Below are positions 1-8,900 of a DNA stretch of 30,286 bases, in pieces (the first letter of the stretch is position 1; every line of letters begins with the position of its first letter). Below the pieces are notes generated by a model, which saw only the letters and a program-made list of their open reading frames with translations, was not told where the DNA came from and ran no database searches. Source of the DNA: Erwinia pyrifoliae DSM 12163 (GTDB taxonomy: Bacteria; Pseudomonadota; Gammaproteobacteria; Enterobacterales; Enterobacteriaceae); the NCBI RefSeq assembly GCF_000026985.1, contig NC_017390.1, positions 2,673-32,958 of the forward strand, read 5' to 3'. The translations under genes were made by a program, and so were the position numbers.

Positions 1-679
1 CCCAGCCGTAGGTATCATCGGTTTTGCCCTGGGTTACGCGGCCAGCGCTCACCGCCATAAGGCTGTTATGCGGTACTGCCTGACGGTCGTGGCGGGCCTC
101 AGGACAGGCAGGCCAGTGCGGTTGGGGCTTAACCCACGCCAACGGCAGCTGGCGGATCAGCACGCTGGAGGTTTCCAGATGAATGCGTTCGTGCTCGATC
201 CCCATCAGAATGACCCATGCCGGGCTGTTCCAGTCGATCGGCAGCGTTAACGGCATCTGCTGAATGAACTGCTCAATAAGGTGACGAACCTTGCCGCGAT
301 AGTCGCGCAGCTCTGCCAGTGGCGGCCAGCTGTAGTGGCTGTTATCCAGATCGTCCCAGCTCATTTCATCGACGCCGATCGCCATCGTCGCTTCGATCTT
401 GTCGTCAATGCGCGCATCGATAAGGCCGCCCGCCATCAGTTTGTTGATGTAGAAGGTGGCGGTATGACCGTAATAGAAGATCAGCGGATGACGCAGTGAA
501 ATCGCCTTGTTATACCAGGCGCGCTCGTCGGCGAGGCAGTCGAACAGGCTTTCGTACAGTTCCCAGGTCTGACGAAAATAGCTCAGTATCTCCAGTCGTT
601 TTTGTTGTGGATCGCTACCGCTGAGCGTTGGCATGCGGGTTGGTGCGGGTAATGCCGTCTGATGTTGTTGCGCGGTCAC
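1..679 (-). CDS. ovoA: 5-histidylcysteine sulfoxide synthase OvoA, N-terminal part (cut by window edge)
   Basis: OvoA uses non-heme iron and O2 to join cysteine to histidine, the first step of ovothiol biosynthesis; the full protein also carries a formylglycine-enzyme-like domain and a C-terminal methyltransferase that lie outside the window. About 226 residues are visible. They form a DinB-like iron-binding domain with His72 in Y-Y-G-H-T and the H-x3-H-x-E motif at His163, His167 and Glu169 (E-H-E-R-I-H-L-E). The start is a GTG at 679, six bases after a GGGAG Shine-Dalgarno sequence; an ATG overlapping it is followed at once by TGA and cannot be used. An in-frame ATG at residue 16 is the alternative start. 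The gene runs in the same direction as ravA-viaA but is separated from viaA by 84 bp with its own possible promoter. OvoA is known from Erwinia, which supports the genus guess. Ergothioneine synthase (EgtB) is related, but this N-terminal sequence resembles OvoA more. Confidence 0.85.
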   Translation of the reverse strand, partial: MTAQQHQTALPAPTRMPTLSGSDPQQKRLEILSYFRQTWELYESLFDCLADERAWYNKAISLRHPLIFYYGHTATFYINKLMAGGLIDARIDDKIEATMAIGVDEMSWDDLDNSHYSWPPLAELRDYRGKVRHLIEQFIQQMPLTLPIDWNSPAWVILMGIEHERIHLETSSVLIRQLPLAWVKPQPHWPACPEARHDRQAVPHNSLMAVSAGRVTQGKTDDTYGW

Positions 680-712
680 ATGATGCTCCCATCTTGCCAT
701 TGGCTAAAGCGT

Positions 713-728
713 TTATATCACTATAGCA
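713..728 (-). promoter_or_regulatory. Possible extended -10 promoter of ovoA
   Basis: On the minus strand TATAGT (725 to 720) is preceded by TG and one base (728 to 726), an extended -10 pattern. Transcription would start near 713, about 34 bases before the GTG start. No good -35 hexamer is visible at normal spacing, so this is a weak call from sequence alone. Confidence 0.3.
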
Positions 729-763
729 AATAAGGTTTGCAGCACGGTGACAAAGGGCTGGGG

Positions 764-2224
764 TCAGCGTTTCCAGCTGCGTAGCAGTCGGCTTTTCAGC
801 CCGGTATCGAAGCGCCAGATATGGTTAAAAATGCGCATAATAGCGGGTTTTCCATGATCGGACATGGCAACGGCGTGGAAGCGCTGCTGTTGCTGCTGCT
901 GGTGAATGCGCACGCGTTGTACCAACGCATCCGGCAGGCGTTGGGCGATAAAATCGGAGAGGACTACCGCGTCGGCATCATGCCATTGTGGATCTGACAG
1001 CTTCACTAAAACCGCTTCAAGGCAGGCGGTAAGATCGGTTCCGCCACGAAAACGTTGGCTGAGAAAACGAATCGCCTGGCTGATACCGTCGCCAGCGGTC
1101 AGTTCATAGCTGACCACCTGATGAGCAAACAGCATGATGTGGCAGCGGCGATTATCCGCCAGCGCAACTTTGAGCAGGGCAAGGCAAAAGGCTTTGGCGC
1201 AGCGTTCGTTAAACCCGCCCATCGAACCGGAGGTATCGACGCAGACGATAAACGGGCCGCGCTGTTGCGGGTCCTGATGCGGGTGGACGACGGGGCGCTG
1301 GGTGATGTGATTATGCCAGCCTTCCCCTTGCAGACGATAGGTCAGCAGGCGTTTTTCCACCAGCCGACGGTAGAACTCAATCTCCAGCTCGCTGATGCCG
1401 AGCGTGGCCAGCTCCGGCGGCAGCAGGCGCAGGATGTCATCGCTTTGGTGCAGGCCGTTGACCTCTTCCGGCACGTTTGCCGGTTCCCGCACCCGCTGCT
1501 GACAGGTTTGCGCTGGCGCATTGTCTGAGGGCACTGCTTGCGCTTTGCGGCTGCGTCCCAGCTGTTGTGCCAGCTTCAGCAGTTCTGGCTGGCTGGCAAG
1601 AAAGTCGCCGTATTGCACGATCAGCTGATAATCGCCGCGCTGTAACTCGCCGCGTGTCAGATCCCACAGCCTGCCCGCCGCGGCTTCGTCGTCATCTGCC
1701 AGCACCGGGGCCAGCTGGCCGCTCACCGCCAGCCGCTGTTGCAGTTCGGCCAGCAGTCTTTCCCGTTCCTGGTCGAGCAGCTGCTGGTTAAGCGTCAGGG
1801 TCTGCAACGTCAGGCTCAGACGCCAGCGCTGTAAAAACAGGGTTTGCTGTGCGCTACTGAGCTGCCGGGTATCGTTATTGTCGACCAGCTCCTGCGCCTT
1901 CTGGTGAAACGTTGACCGTTGCTGATTAAGCCAGACCAGCAGTTCGGCCAGCCCGGCGTTAAAATCGCCCAGGCTTAACGTCTGGAACTGCTGAAATCGC
2001 TGGAATTCCGCTTCCAGCTGCGGCGGAAGGGCGGTGGATTTCAGCTGTTGCAGGATCTCAGCCTTGCGTCGTGGCAGGTCGCGCGTTAACGCGGTTTTGA
2101 GGGCAGGGAATTTCTCAAAGAAGATGGCCAGCTGTGGCGAGGCCAGCAGCGTCATGATCAGCTCTTCCACCAGGTCGTTCTCATTGATCGACAGAAAAAG
2201 ACTTAGCGTATCCAGCGAGATCAC
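764..2224 (-). CDS. viaA: VWA-domain protein ViaA, partner of RavA
   Basis: ViaA is a cytoplasmic von Willebrand factor A protein that binds the MoxR AAA+ ATPase RavA and stimulates it; in E. coli the pair has been tied to respiratory complexes and aminoglycoside sensitivity. The 486-residue product matches the E. coli length (483) and sequence throughout. An alpha-helical N-terminal half is followed by a VWA domain whose MIDAS metal site D-T-S-G-S begins at Asp330, with the further ligand regions R-G-G-T-D-L and V-V-L-S-D-F-I. The start is a GTG at 2224 that overlaps the ravA stop as GTGA, so the two genes are translationally coupled in one operon. Near the C-terminus a run of six glutamines (minus codons near 886-903) replaces the V-H-Q-H segment of the E. 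coli protein. The C-terminus R-L-L-R-S-W-K-R is typical of the family. Confidence 0.95.
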   Translation of the reverse strand: MISLDTLSLFLSINENDLVEELIMTLLASPQLAIFFEKFPALKTALTRDLPRRKAEILQQLKSTALPPQLEAEFQRFQQFQTLSLGDFNAGLAELLVWLNQQRSTFHQKAQELVDNNDTRQLSSAQQTLFLQRWRLSLTLQTLTLNQQLLDQERERLLAELQQRLAVSGQLAPVLADDDEAAAGRLWDLTRGELQRGDYQLIVQYGDFLASQPELLKLAQQLGRSRKAQAVPSDNAPAQTCQQRVREPANVPEEVNGLHQSDDILRLLPPELATLGISELEIEFYRRLVEKRLLTYRLQGEGWHNHITQRPVVHPHQDPQQRGPFIVCVDTSGSMGGFNERCAKAFCLALLKVALADNRRCHIMLFAHQVVSYELTAGDGISQAIRFLSQRFRGGTDLTACLEAVLVKLSDPQWHDADAVVLSDFIAQRLPDALVQRVRIHQQQQQQRFHAVAMSDHGKPAIMRIFNHIWRFDTGLKSRLLRSWKR

Positions 2225-3714
2225 TGCCGTGCCTGCTTCAGCTGTTCAGCAACCTGCTGCAGGCTTTCTTCCACTTTTGCCAGCCAGTCATCGCTGATAA
2301 ACAGACAGCGATGGTGCTGGCTGAACAGGGTGCGCTGCGCGCGTAGCCGGGTATCCAGTTCATCCAGCGCCTGTGAGATCTCCTCGGGCAGCCCCTGCTG
2401 CGCTTTGCCTGGCAGCATCAGGCGCGAAACCTGCAGGCTGATGTCACGCAGCGTCAGGCAGTCACTGTCGTCGACGTGCAGGTCAAGGATTTGCGCAAAA
2501 CCAATGCCGTTGAGTTTGCCGCGCACCTCGCCACCTTTTTGCAGCCAGTTTTCCAGCGCTTCACGGGTTAAAGCGATATGCGTCACCTGTATTTCGTGCA
2601 GCGTCAGCGGTTTTTGCAACATCAGCGTGAGCGACTCGGCGGCGAGCGCGGCGGGTAAATCGTAGTGCGGCTTACGGCTAAACATGCCGCCGTGTTTCTC
2701 CAGACGAATGGCCTGCTCCACGCTTTGCTGCTGCTGCAATGCCAGGCGGCGGGCGTTGATTTGTTGCAGTTTGAACAGCATGGGCTGCTGCTGCCAGGCA
2801 TACTGGGTGATCAGGTTATCCAGTTCGCGCTCAAGCAGTTTCATTGAACCTGTGTCATGCCACAGGCAGTCTTTCAGCAGGATCAGGTCGATGGGGGCAA
2901 TCGCATTGCGGCCGCTGTAAAAGGCGCTTGCCTGTAACAGATGAATGGCCTTTTTCCAGCGCCGATCGGAGATATAAGGGGCTTCCGGCTGGCCCTCCAG
3001 CCGTTCTCGCAGCATGAAGATAAGCTCAAAAACATCGTCCGGCAGGCTAACCTGACTGATGCCCAGCTGCCACTGCTGATACTCCTCATCGCTGATGCGC
3101 AGTGATTCAGCTACCGGATTTTGATTTTCATCCTGCTGGTGGGTGAGCAGACTGCGGAAGTTCTGCTTCGCATGCACGTTGTCCAGCCACAGGCGGATTA
3201 ACATGCGGTCATACAGGGCTTCCAGCCCGCTGTCGGCCTCCGGCAGTTCGTTGGAGGCGGTCACCAGCAGGCGCATGGGGATTGTTTCTTCGCTGTCACC
3301 ATTACGAAAGCGCCGTTCGTTGATCGCCGTCAGCAGGGTGTTGAGAATCGCCGGGCCGGCCTTCCAGATCTCATCAAGAAAGACGATTTCCGCATCGGGA
3401 AGATAGCCTTTGGTCAGGCGTTGGTAGCGGCCTTCGTCTTTCAGCGCCTGGATGGAAAGGGGACCAAATACCTCTTCCGGGGTGGAAAAACGCGTCATCA
3501 GATATTCAAAGGCGCGGGCGTGTTGGAAGGCAAACTTCAACCGGCGAGCGATCAGGCTTTTAGCGATACCCGGCGGGCCGAGTAAAAATACACTTTCACC
3601 GCACAGCGCGGCCAGCAGGCAAAGGCGAATCGCATGATGGCGCTCGTAAAGACCTTTTTCCAGCGCATTGCTCAGGCGGGAAATGCGTTCTGCCAGTAAT
3701 TGAGAGTGGGCCAT
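2221..3714 (-). CDS. ravA: MoxR-family AAA+ ATPase RavA
   Basis: RavA is a hexameric MoxR AAA+ ATPase that acts with ViaA and, in E. coli, also binds the inducible lysine decarboxylase. The 497-residue product is nearly the same length as E. coli RavA (498). Walker A is G-P-P-G-I-A-K-S at residues 46-53 and Walker B is V-F-L-D-E with Asp114-Glu115; a sensor-1 region ([12 protein letters not shown]) and the C-terminal LARA and triple-helical regions follow. I chose the ATG at 3714 (M-A-H-S-Q) because it matches the family N-terminus and follows AAGGA; an in-frame ATG at 3771 would add 19 unrelated residues. The gene is first in a ravA-viaA operon. A 17-bp-spaced promoter candidate (TTGATA/TATCAA) lies about 80 bp upstream. 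In E. coli this operon depends partly on sigma S; nothing here tests that. Confidence 0.96.
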   Translation of the reverse strand: MAHSQLLAERISRLSNALEKGLYERHHAIRLCLLAALCGESVFLLGPPGIAKSLIARRLKFAFQHARAFEYLMTRFSTPEEVFGPLSIQALKDEGRYQRLTKGYLPDAEIVFLDEIWKAGPAILNTLLTAINERRFRNGDSEETIPMRLLVTASNELPEADSGLEALYDRMLIRLWLDNVHAKQNFRSLLTHQQDENQNPVAESLRISDEEYQQWQLGISQVSLPDDVFELIFMLRERLEGQPEAPYISDRRWKKAIHLLQASAFYSGRNAIAPIDLILLKDCLWHDTGSMKLLERELDNLITQYAWQQQPMLFKLQQINARRLALQQQQSVEQAIRLEKHGGMFSRKPHYDLPAALAAESLTLMLQKPLTLHEIQVTHIALTREALENWLQKGGEVRGKLNGIGFAQILDLHVDDSDCLTLRDISLQVSRLMLPGKAQQGLPEEISQALDELDTRLRAQRTLFSQHHRCLFISDDWLAKVEESLQQVAEQLKQARQ

Positions 3715-3799
3715 ATTTAAACATTCATCCTTTTGTACGGTCAGGCCAGCACCAATGGCTGGCGAGCGCAAACACTACTGGCTATGATGCTTGAAAGAG

Positions 3800-3828
3800 T
3801 TGATAGTAGTCAGCTTTTTTATTATCAA
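3800..3828. promoter_or_regulatory. Symmetrical promoter-like element between ravA and kup
   Basis: TTGATA (3800-3805) and TATCAA (3823-3828) are separated by exactly 17 bp and are reverse complements of each other. Read on either strand the pair gives a -35-like hexamer (5 of 6 to TTGACA) and a -10-like hexamer (4 of 6 to TATAAT) at ideal spacing. It could therefore serve ravA-viaA on the minus strand (start near 3793) and kup on the plus strand (start near 3835). The rest of the 257-bp gap holds no gene that I can support. Confidence 0.4.
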
Positions 3829-3971
3829 AGGGTGACACGGCCACTAACGGCGTCATTTTTCAGGCAATTAACGGTGGGTATACCTGATGAATCGTGCATA
3901 CTGTGCGCTTTTGACGGGCCGTTGAACCGTGCGCAATCCCGCGTGAGTCCACCGCAACAAAAGACAATTCT

Positions 3972-5840
3972 ATGAGTTCTGAGAAGAAGCAATCCCTGGG
4001 GGCTGTCACGCTGGCTGCCATTGGCGTGGTATATGGTGATATTGGCACCAGCCCGCTGTACACCCTGCGCGAGTGTCTTTCCGGGCAGTTTGGTTTTGGC
4101 GTAGAGCATGATGCCGTATTTGGCTTTTTGTCGCTGATTTCCTGGCTGCTGATCCTGATCGTGTCGTTGAAATACCTCAGCTACGTCATGCGTGCCGACA
4201 ACGCCGGAGAAGGCGGGATCCTGACGCTGATGTCGCTGGCGGGGCGTTATACCGGGTCGCGTGCAACGGCCATTCTGGTGATCATGGGCCTGATTGGTGG
4301 CAGCTTCTTCTACGGTGAGGTGGTGATCACCCCGGCGGTATCGGTGCTTTCGGCAATGGAAGGGCTGGAGGTTATCGCCCCTTCGCTCGATCGCTATATC
4401 GTGCCGATGGCTATCGCGGTATTAACCCTGCTGTTTGTCATTCAGAAACACGGCACCGGCATGGTAGGCAAGCTGTTTGCCCCGGTGATGCTGCTGTGGT
4501 TTATCGTGCTGGCGGTGCTGGGGGTGCGCGGTATTGCTGATAATCCTCAGGTGCTACACGCCCTGAACCCCTACTGGGCGGCGCACTTCTTTGTTGAATA
4601 TAAATCCGTCTCTTTCTTTGCGTTGGGCGCAGTGGTGCTGGCGATTACCGGCGTTGAAGCGCTGTATGCTGATATGGGCCACTTCGGCAAGTTTCCCATC
4701 CGTCTGGCGTGGTTTGCCGTGGTGCTGCCTTCGCTGGTGCTGAACTATTTCGGCCAGGGCGCGCTGTTGCTGAAGCACCCGGAAGCGATTAAGAATCCTT
4801 TTTTCCTGTTAGCCCCGGAATGGGCGCTGATCCCGATGCTGATTCTGGCGGCGCTGGCTACGGTGATTGCCTCGCAGGCGGTGATTTCCGGCGTCTTCTC
4901 TCTGACCCGCCAGGCGGTGCGCCTGGGTTACCTGCCGCCGATGCGTATCGTTTACACCTCGGAACAGGAATCGGGGCAAATCTATATCCCGGTGATCAAC
5001 TGGCTGCTGTTTATGGCGGTGGTGCTGGTGATCCTCGGCTTTGAACACTCCAGCAATTTGGCGGCCGCCTATGGCATCGCCGTGACCGGTACTATGGTGT
5101 TGACGGCTATTCTGTGCAGCACGGTGGCGATTCAGAACTGGCACTGGAATCGCTACCTGGTAATGATGTTACTGGTCGGTATGCTGTGCATCGATGTCTC
5201 GCTGTTTTCAGCCAACGTGGTGAAGCTGTTGTCCGGCGGCTGGCTGCCGCTGTCGTTGGCGCTGGTGATGTTTATCGTGATGACCACTTGGAAAAGCGAG
5301 CGTTTCCGCCTGCTGCGCCGTATACATGAGCACGGAAATTCTCTGGAGGCGATGATCGCGTCGCTGGAGAAATCGCCGCCGGTACGCGTGCCGGGCACCG
5401 CCGTTTATATGTCGCGCGCGCTGAATGTTATTCCGTTCGCCATGCTGCACAACCTGAAACATAACAAGGTGCTGCACGAACGCGTGGTGCTGCTGACGCT
5501 ACGCACGGAAGATGCCCCGTACGTACATAATGTGAAGCGCGTGACTATCGAGCAGCTGTCGCCCACCTTCTGGCGGGTGGTGGCAAGCTACGGCTGGCGT
5601 GAAACGCCCAATGTCGAAGAAATTTTCCACCGCTGTGGGCTGGAAGGTCTGAGCTGCCGCATGACGGAAACCTCGTTCTTTATGTCGCATGAGTCGCTGA
5701 TCCTCGGTAAACGCCCGTGGTATCTGCGTCTGCGCGGCAAGCTGTTCCTGATGCTGCAAAAGAACGCCCTGCGCGCGCCCGATCAGTTTGAAATTCCGCC
5801 TAACCGGGTGATCGAACTGGGAACCCAGATAGAGATTTAA
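3972..5840 (+). CDS. kup: Low-affinity potassium uptake protein Kup
   Basis: Kup (TrkD) is an inner-membrane potassium:proton symporter of the KUP/HAK/KT family that also carries cesium. The 622-residue product has exactly the length of E. coli Kup and aligns end to end. It begins with the signature [14 protein letters not shown], continues through about twelve hydrophobic helices in the first 430 residues, and ends in a conserved cytoplasmic domain (M-T-T-W-K-S-E-R-F, then W-R-V-V-A-S-Y-G-W, to the C-terminus [10 protein letters not shown]). The ATG at 3972 has only a weak Shine-Dalgarno sequence (AAAGACA), so translation may be modest. The gene is divergent from ravA. In E. coli rbsD follows kup; here the downstream neighbour is a convergent giant gene, so the conserved order is interrupted directly after this gene. 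Confidence 0.97.
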   Translation: MSSEKKQSLGAVTLAAIGVVYGDIGTSPLYTLRECLSGQFGFGVEHDAVFGFLSLISWLLILIVSLKYLSYVMRADNAGEGGILTLMSLAGRYTGSRATAILVIMGLIGGSFFYGEVVITPAVSVLSAMEGLEVIAPSLDRYIVPMAIAVLTLLFVIQKHGTGMVGKLFAPVMLLWFIVLAVLGVRGIADNPQVLHALNPYWAAHFFVEYKSVSFFALGAVVLAITGVEALYADMGHFGKFPIRLAWFAVVLPSLVLNYFGQGALLLKHPEAIKNPFFLLAPEWALIPMLILAALATVIASQAVISGVFSLTRQAVRLGYLPPMRIVYTSEQESGQIYIPVINWLLFMAVVLVILGFEHSSNLAAAYGIAVTGTMVLTAILCSTVAIQNWHWNRYLVMMLLVGMLCIDVSLFSANVVKLLSGGWLPLSLALVMFIVMTTWKSERFRLLRRIHEHGNSLEAMIASLEKSPPVRVPGTAVYMSRALNVIPFAMLHNLKHNKVLHERVVLLTLRTEDAPYVHNVKRVTIEQLSPTFWRVVASYGWRETPNVEEIFHRCGLEGLSCRMTETSFFMSHESLILGKRPWYLRLRGKLFLMLQKNALRAPDQFEIPPNRVIELGTQIEI

Positions 5841-5867
5841 GCGGCGCGGAAGGGAGCCATTGCTATG

Positions 5868-5900
5868 CATCAACCCGGATTTGATCTCGACGGGTTGATG
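5868..5900. terminator. Perfect 10-bp inverted repeat between kup and the giant gene (terminator-like)
   Basis: CATCAACCCG at 5868-5877 and CGGGTTGATG at 5891-5900 pair perfectly around a 13-base loop. The element starts 28 bp after the kup stop and ends 43 bp before the stop of the convergent giant gene, where a bidirectional terminator is expected. No T-tract follows on either strand, so it is not a classical Rho-independent terminator; it may instead stabilise the mRNA 3' ends. The remaining bases between the two stop codons hold no gene I can support. Confidence 0.45.
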
Positions 5901-5943
5901 TTACTGCCTCTGCAAAACGTTCAGCGCAATGCGTGGCTCTGGT

Positions 5944-8900
5944 TTACCATCGCTCCGTATGCGTCCAGTGGTCGTTTGATTCACCGTGCGGCGGGAAATA
6001 CCATTTATGGGTTGACGGGCTGCCTTCGGTTTGCAGAATGTGGTATCCATACCCGGCTTTATAATACACCGATCCCACTTTTCCATATTCATTCCAATTT
6101 TTCGGATAAGCCAGAGTCCCCTTGTTTTCACCGCCGTAAAGCCAGTTCCAGTTATCCTTCGCGCCATCCGGAAAAGTCCAGCCGTTAAGCGATGGCGTCC
6201 CCTCTTTTCTTAAAATGTAAAACAAGTGATTATCGAAACAATAATAAACCTCGCCGGCTACGCCGGCTTCGGTAGGCCGTTTGGGAGCCGTGTAGGCACC
6301 CGCTTTAAAGGAAATAAATTTCCAGTGTCGATTGGACTTGCCGGGTTCCGGGAAAGGCCACTGGTAGTCAGCCGGGCAGCCCGCCGTTTTGAGGACCAAA
6401 AAGCCATGGCCGGTCTGATAGTACACCGAACCCACTTTGCCATACTCCTCCCACGGTTTCGGTGAGTGCAGGGTTCCCTTATGTTTTCCGGCGTAGATCC
6501 AGTTGGCGTCATCTTCTTCATCAGCCGGGAGATGCCAGCCGTGGCTCGCCGGGTTACCCGCTTTCCTCAGGATATAAAACGTTCTGTTTTCGTCAGAATA
6601 ATAGACTTCACCCGCTACACCTTCTTCAGTCAGCCGTTTGGGAGCGGTGAAGGAACCGGCTTCCCAGGAGATAAATTTCCAGTGGCTGTCAGATTGACCT
6701 TCAGGCGGGAAATACCATTTATTATCTGCAGGCCTGCCTTCAGTTAGCAGGACCAAATAGCCATATTTGAAGGTGTGATAAACCGCTCCCGCCTTTCCAT
6801 ACTCATGCCATATTTTAGGCGACTCCAGGGTGCCATGGTTTTCCCCACTGTAGATCCAGTTGGCGTTATCCGTTTTACCAGAAGGGAAATGCCAGCCGTT
6901 GTCCGCAGGGGTACCTTCTCTTTTAAGAATATAAAGGAACTGGTTTTTTTCGTTATAATAGACCTCCCCAATAGTACCTTTAACCCTTTGATTTTTTGGG
7001 TTTTTAAACGAACCCATAAGCCAGGATATGACGTTCCAGTGCGGGTTGGACGTGCCGCTAAGCGGGAATGACCAGTTATGCTCTGAAGGTCTGCCTGCGG
7101 TTTTCAGGGTCAGATAACCATATCCCGCGTGATAATATACCGAGCCAACTTTTCCATATTCATTCCAGGCTTTAGGTGATTCCGGGGTGCCTCTGTTTTC
7201 CCCGGCGCAGATCCAATTCTCGTTGTCTGCCGTGCCGGGAGGGAAACTCCAGCCGTTGTCAGACGGATTACCCGCGTTGCGCAAAAGATAAAACAGGTGG
7301 TGTTCTTCAGAATAATAAACCTCGCCAGCCACGCCTCCCGCCGTCAGCTGTTTCGGGGCGTTAAAGGAACCCACCTCCCATGAGATAAATTGCCAGTACT
7401 CGTTGGACGTACCCTCAGGAGGGAAAGGCCATTTTTCGTCTGGCGGCCGGCCTTCGGTTTTCAGGGTTAAGTAGCCGTATTCACGCTGAAAGTATACCGA
7501 ACCGGCTTTTCCATATTCACTCCACGGTTTAGGCGATTCGAGGGTGCCCCTGTTTTTCCCGGCATAGAACCAGTGCTCGTTATCCATGTTACCGGGAGGG
7601 AAGTGCCAGTCGTCGGTCAAAGGCATTTTGTTATTTCTTAAGATATAAAACGATGCGCTTTCGCCGCTAAAATAGACTTCTCCAGCCTTGCCTTGCAGAT
7701 TCTGTTTTTTGGGAGCGTCGAAGGTTCCCAGATCCCAGGAGATGAATTTCCAGTGTCTATCGGACTGACCACCGTCCGTGAATCTCCAGCCGCTTGATGC
7801 TGGCCGGCCTTCAGTTTTGAGGGTCAAATAGCCGTATCCCGGCTGGTGGTATAGCGAGCCTGCTCTTCCGTACTCATCCCAGGTTTTAGGGGAGTCCGGC
7901 GTTCCCTTGTTTCTTCCTGCGTTGATCCAGTTCTCGTCATCATGCTCGTTTGAGGGGAAAAGCCAGCCGTGAAGAGAGGGGTTACCGCTTGCTTTCAGGA
8001 TATAGAACGATTGATGTTCGTCAGAATAATAGACATCTCCGGCTTTGCCTTGCTCATTAAGTGATTTGGGGGCGTTAAAGGAGCCACGTTCCCAGGAAAT
8101 CAGTTTCCAGCGCTGGCTGAGCTTACCGCTATCAGGGTATTGCCAGTTATTGTCAGAAGGGCGGCCTTCGGTTTTCAGGCTAAAATAGCCAACACCTGGT
8201 TGATGGTATAGCGAGCCTGATTTTCCGTACTCGGTCCAGGTTTTAGGTAAGTCGGGTGTTCCGGGATTTTCACCGGCGTAGATCCAGTTCCCGTCATCCG
8301 CCTTACCGGCAGGGAAGGACCAGCCTTGTCGCGCTGGCTTGCCGTCTTTTCTCAGGATATAAAAAGCCTGGTTTTGGACACAGTAATAGACTTCGCCAGA
8401 TGTACCCTCAACGTTCGGCAGTTTGGGTGACAGGAAGGAGCCGACTTCATGACATATGAACGCCCAGTAGGCGTTGGAATCACCGACGATCGGGTAAACC
8501 CAGTTGTTGTCCGATGGCCTGCCCTCAGTGATAAGGCTCATATATCCCCATCCGACCAGAAAATATACCGAACCTGCTTTTCCATACTCATACCATTGTT
8601 TGGGAACATCAAGGGTTCCCCTATTTTTACCGGCGTAGATCCAGTAAACATTATCTTTTTTTTCAACGGGGTAATGCCAGCCATGGGTGGATGGCCTGCC
8701 TTTTATTCTCAATATATAGAACGCTTCGTTTTCGTCAGAGTAATAGACGCTGCCGACAGCACCTTTATCATTCCAGGCTAACGGGGTGATAAACGTGCCG
8801 GCTTGCCAGGTGATAAATTCCCATCGTTTATCAGACTGACCGCCCGGCGGGAAATGCCATTGATGGTCTGAGGGTCTGCCGTCCGTTTTAAGGATCAGAT

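Noticed and set aside
1055..1528. 157-codon plus-strand frame inside viaA
   Set aside because: Fully contained in the well-conserved viaA gene on the other strand, with no sensible ribosome-binding site or family match.
5865..6188. 107-codon plus-strand frame after kup
   Set aside because: It begins within the inverted repeat and runs antisense to the repeat array of the giant gene; no Shine-Dalgarno sequence or homology is apparent.
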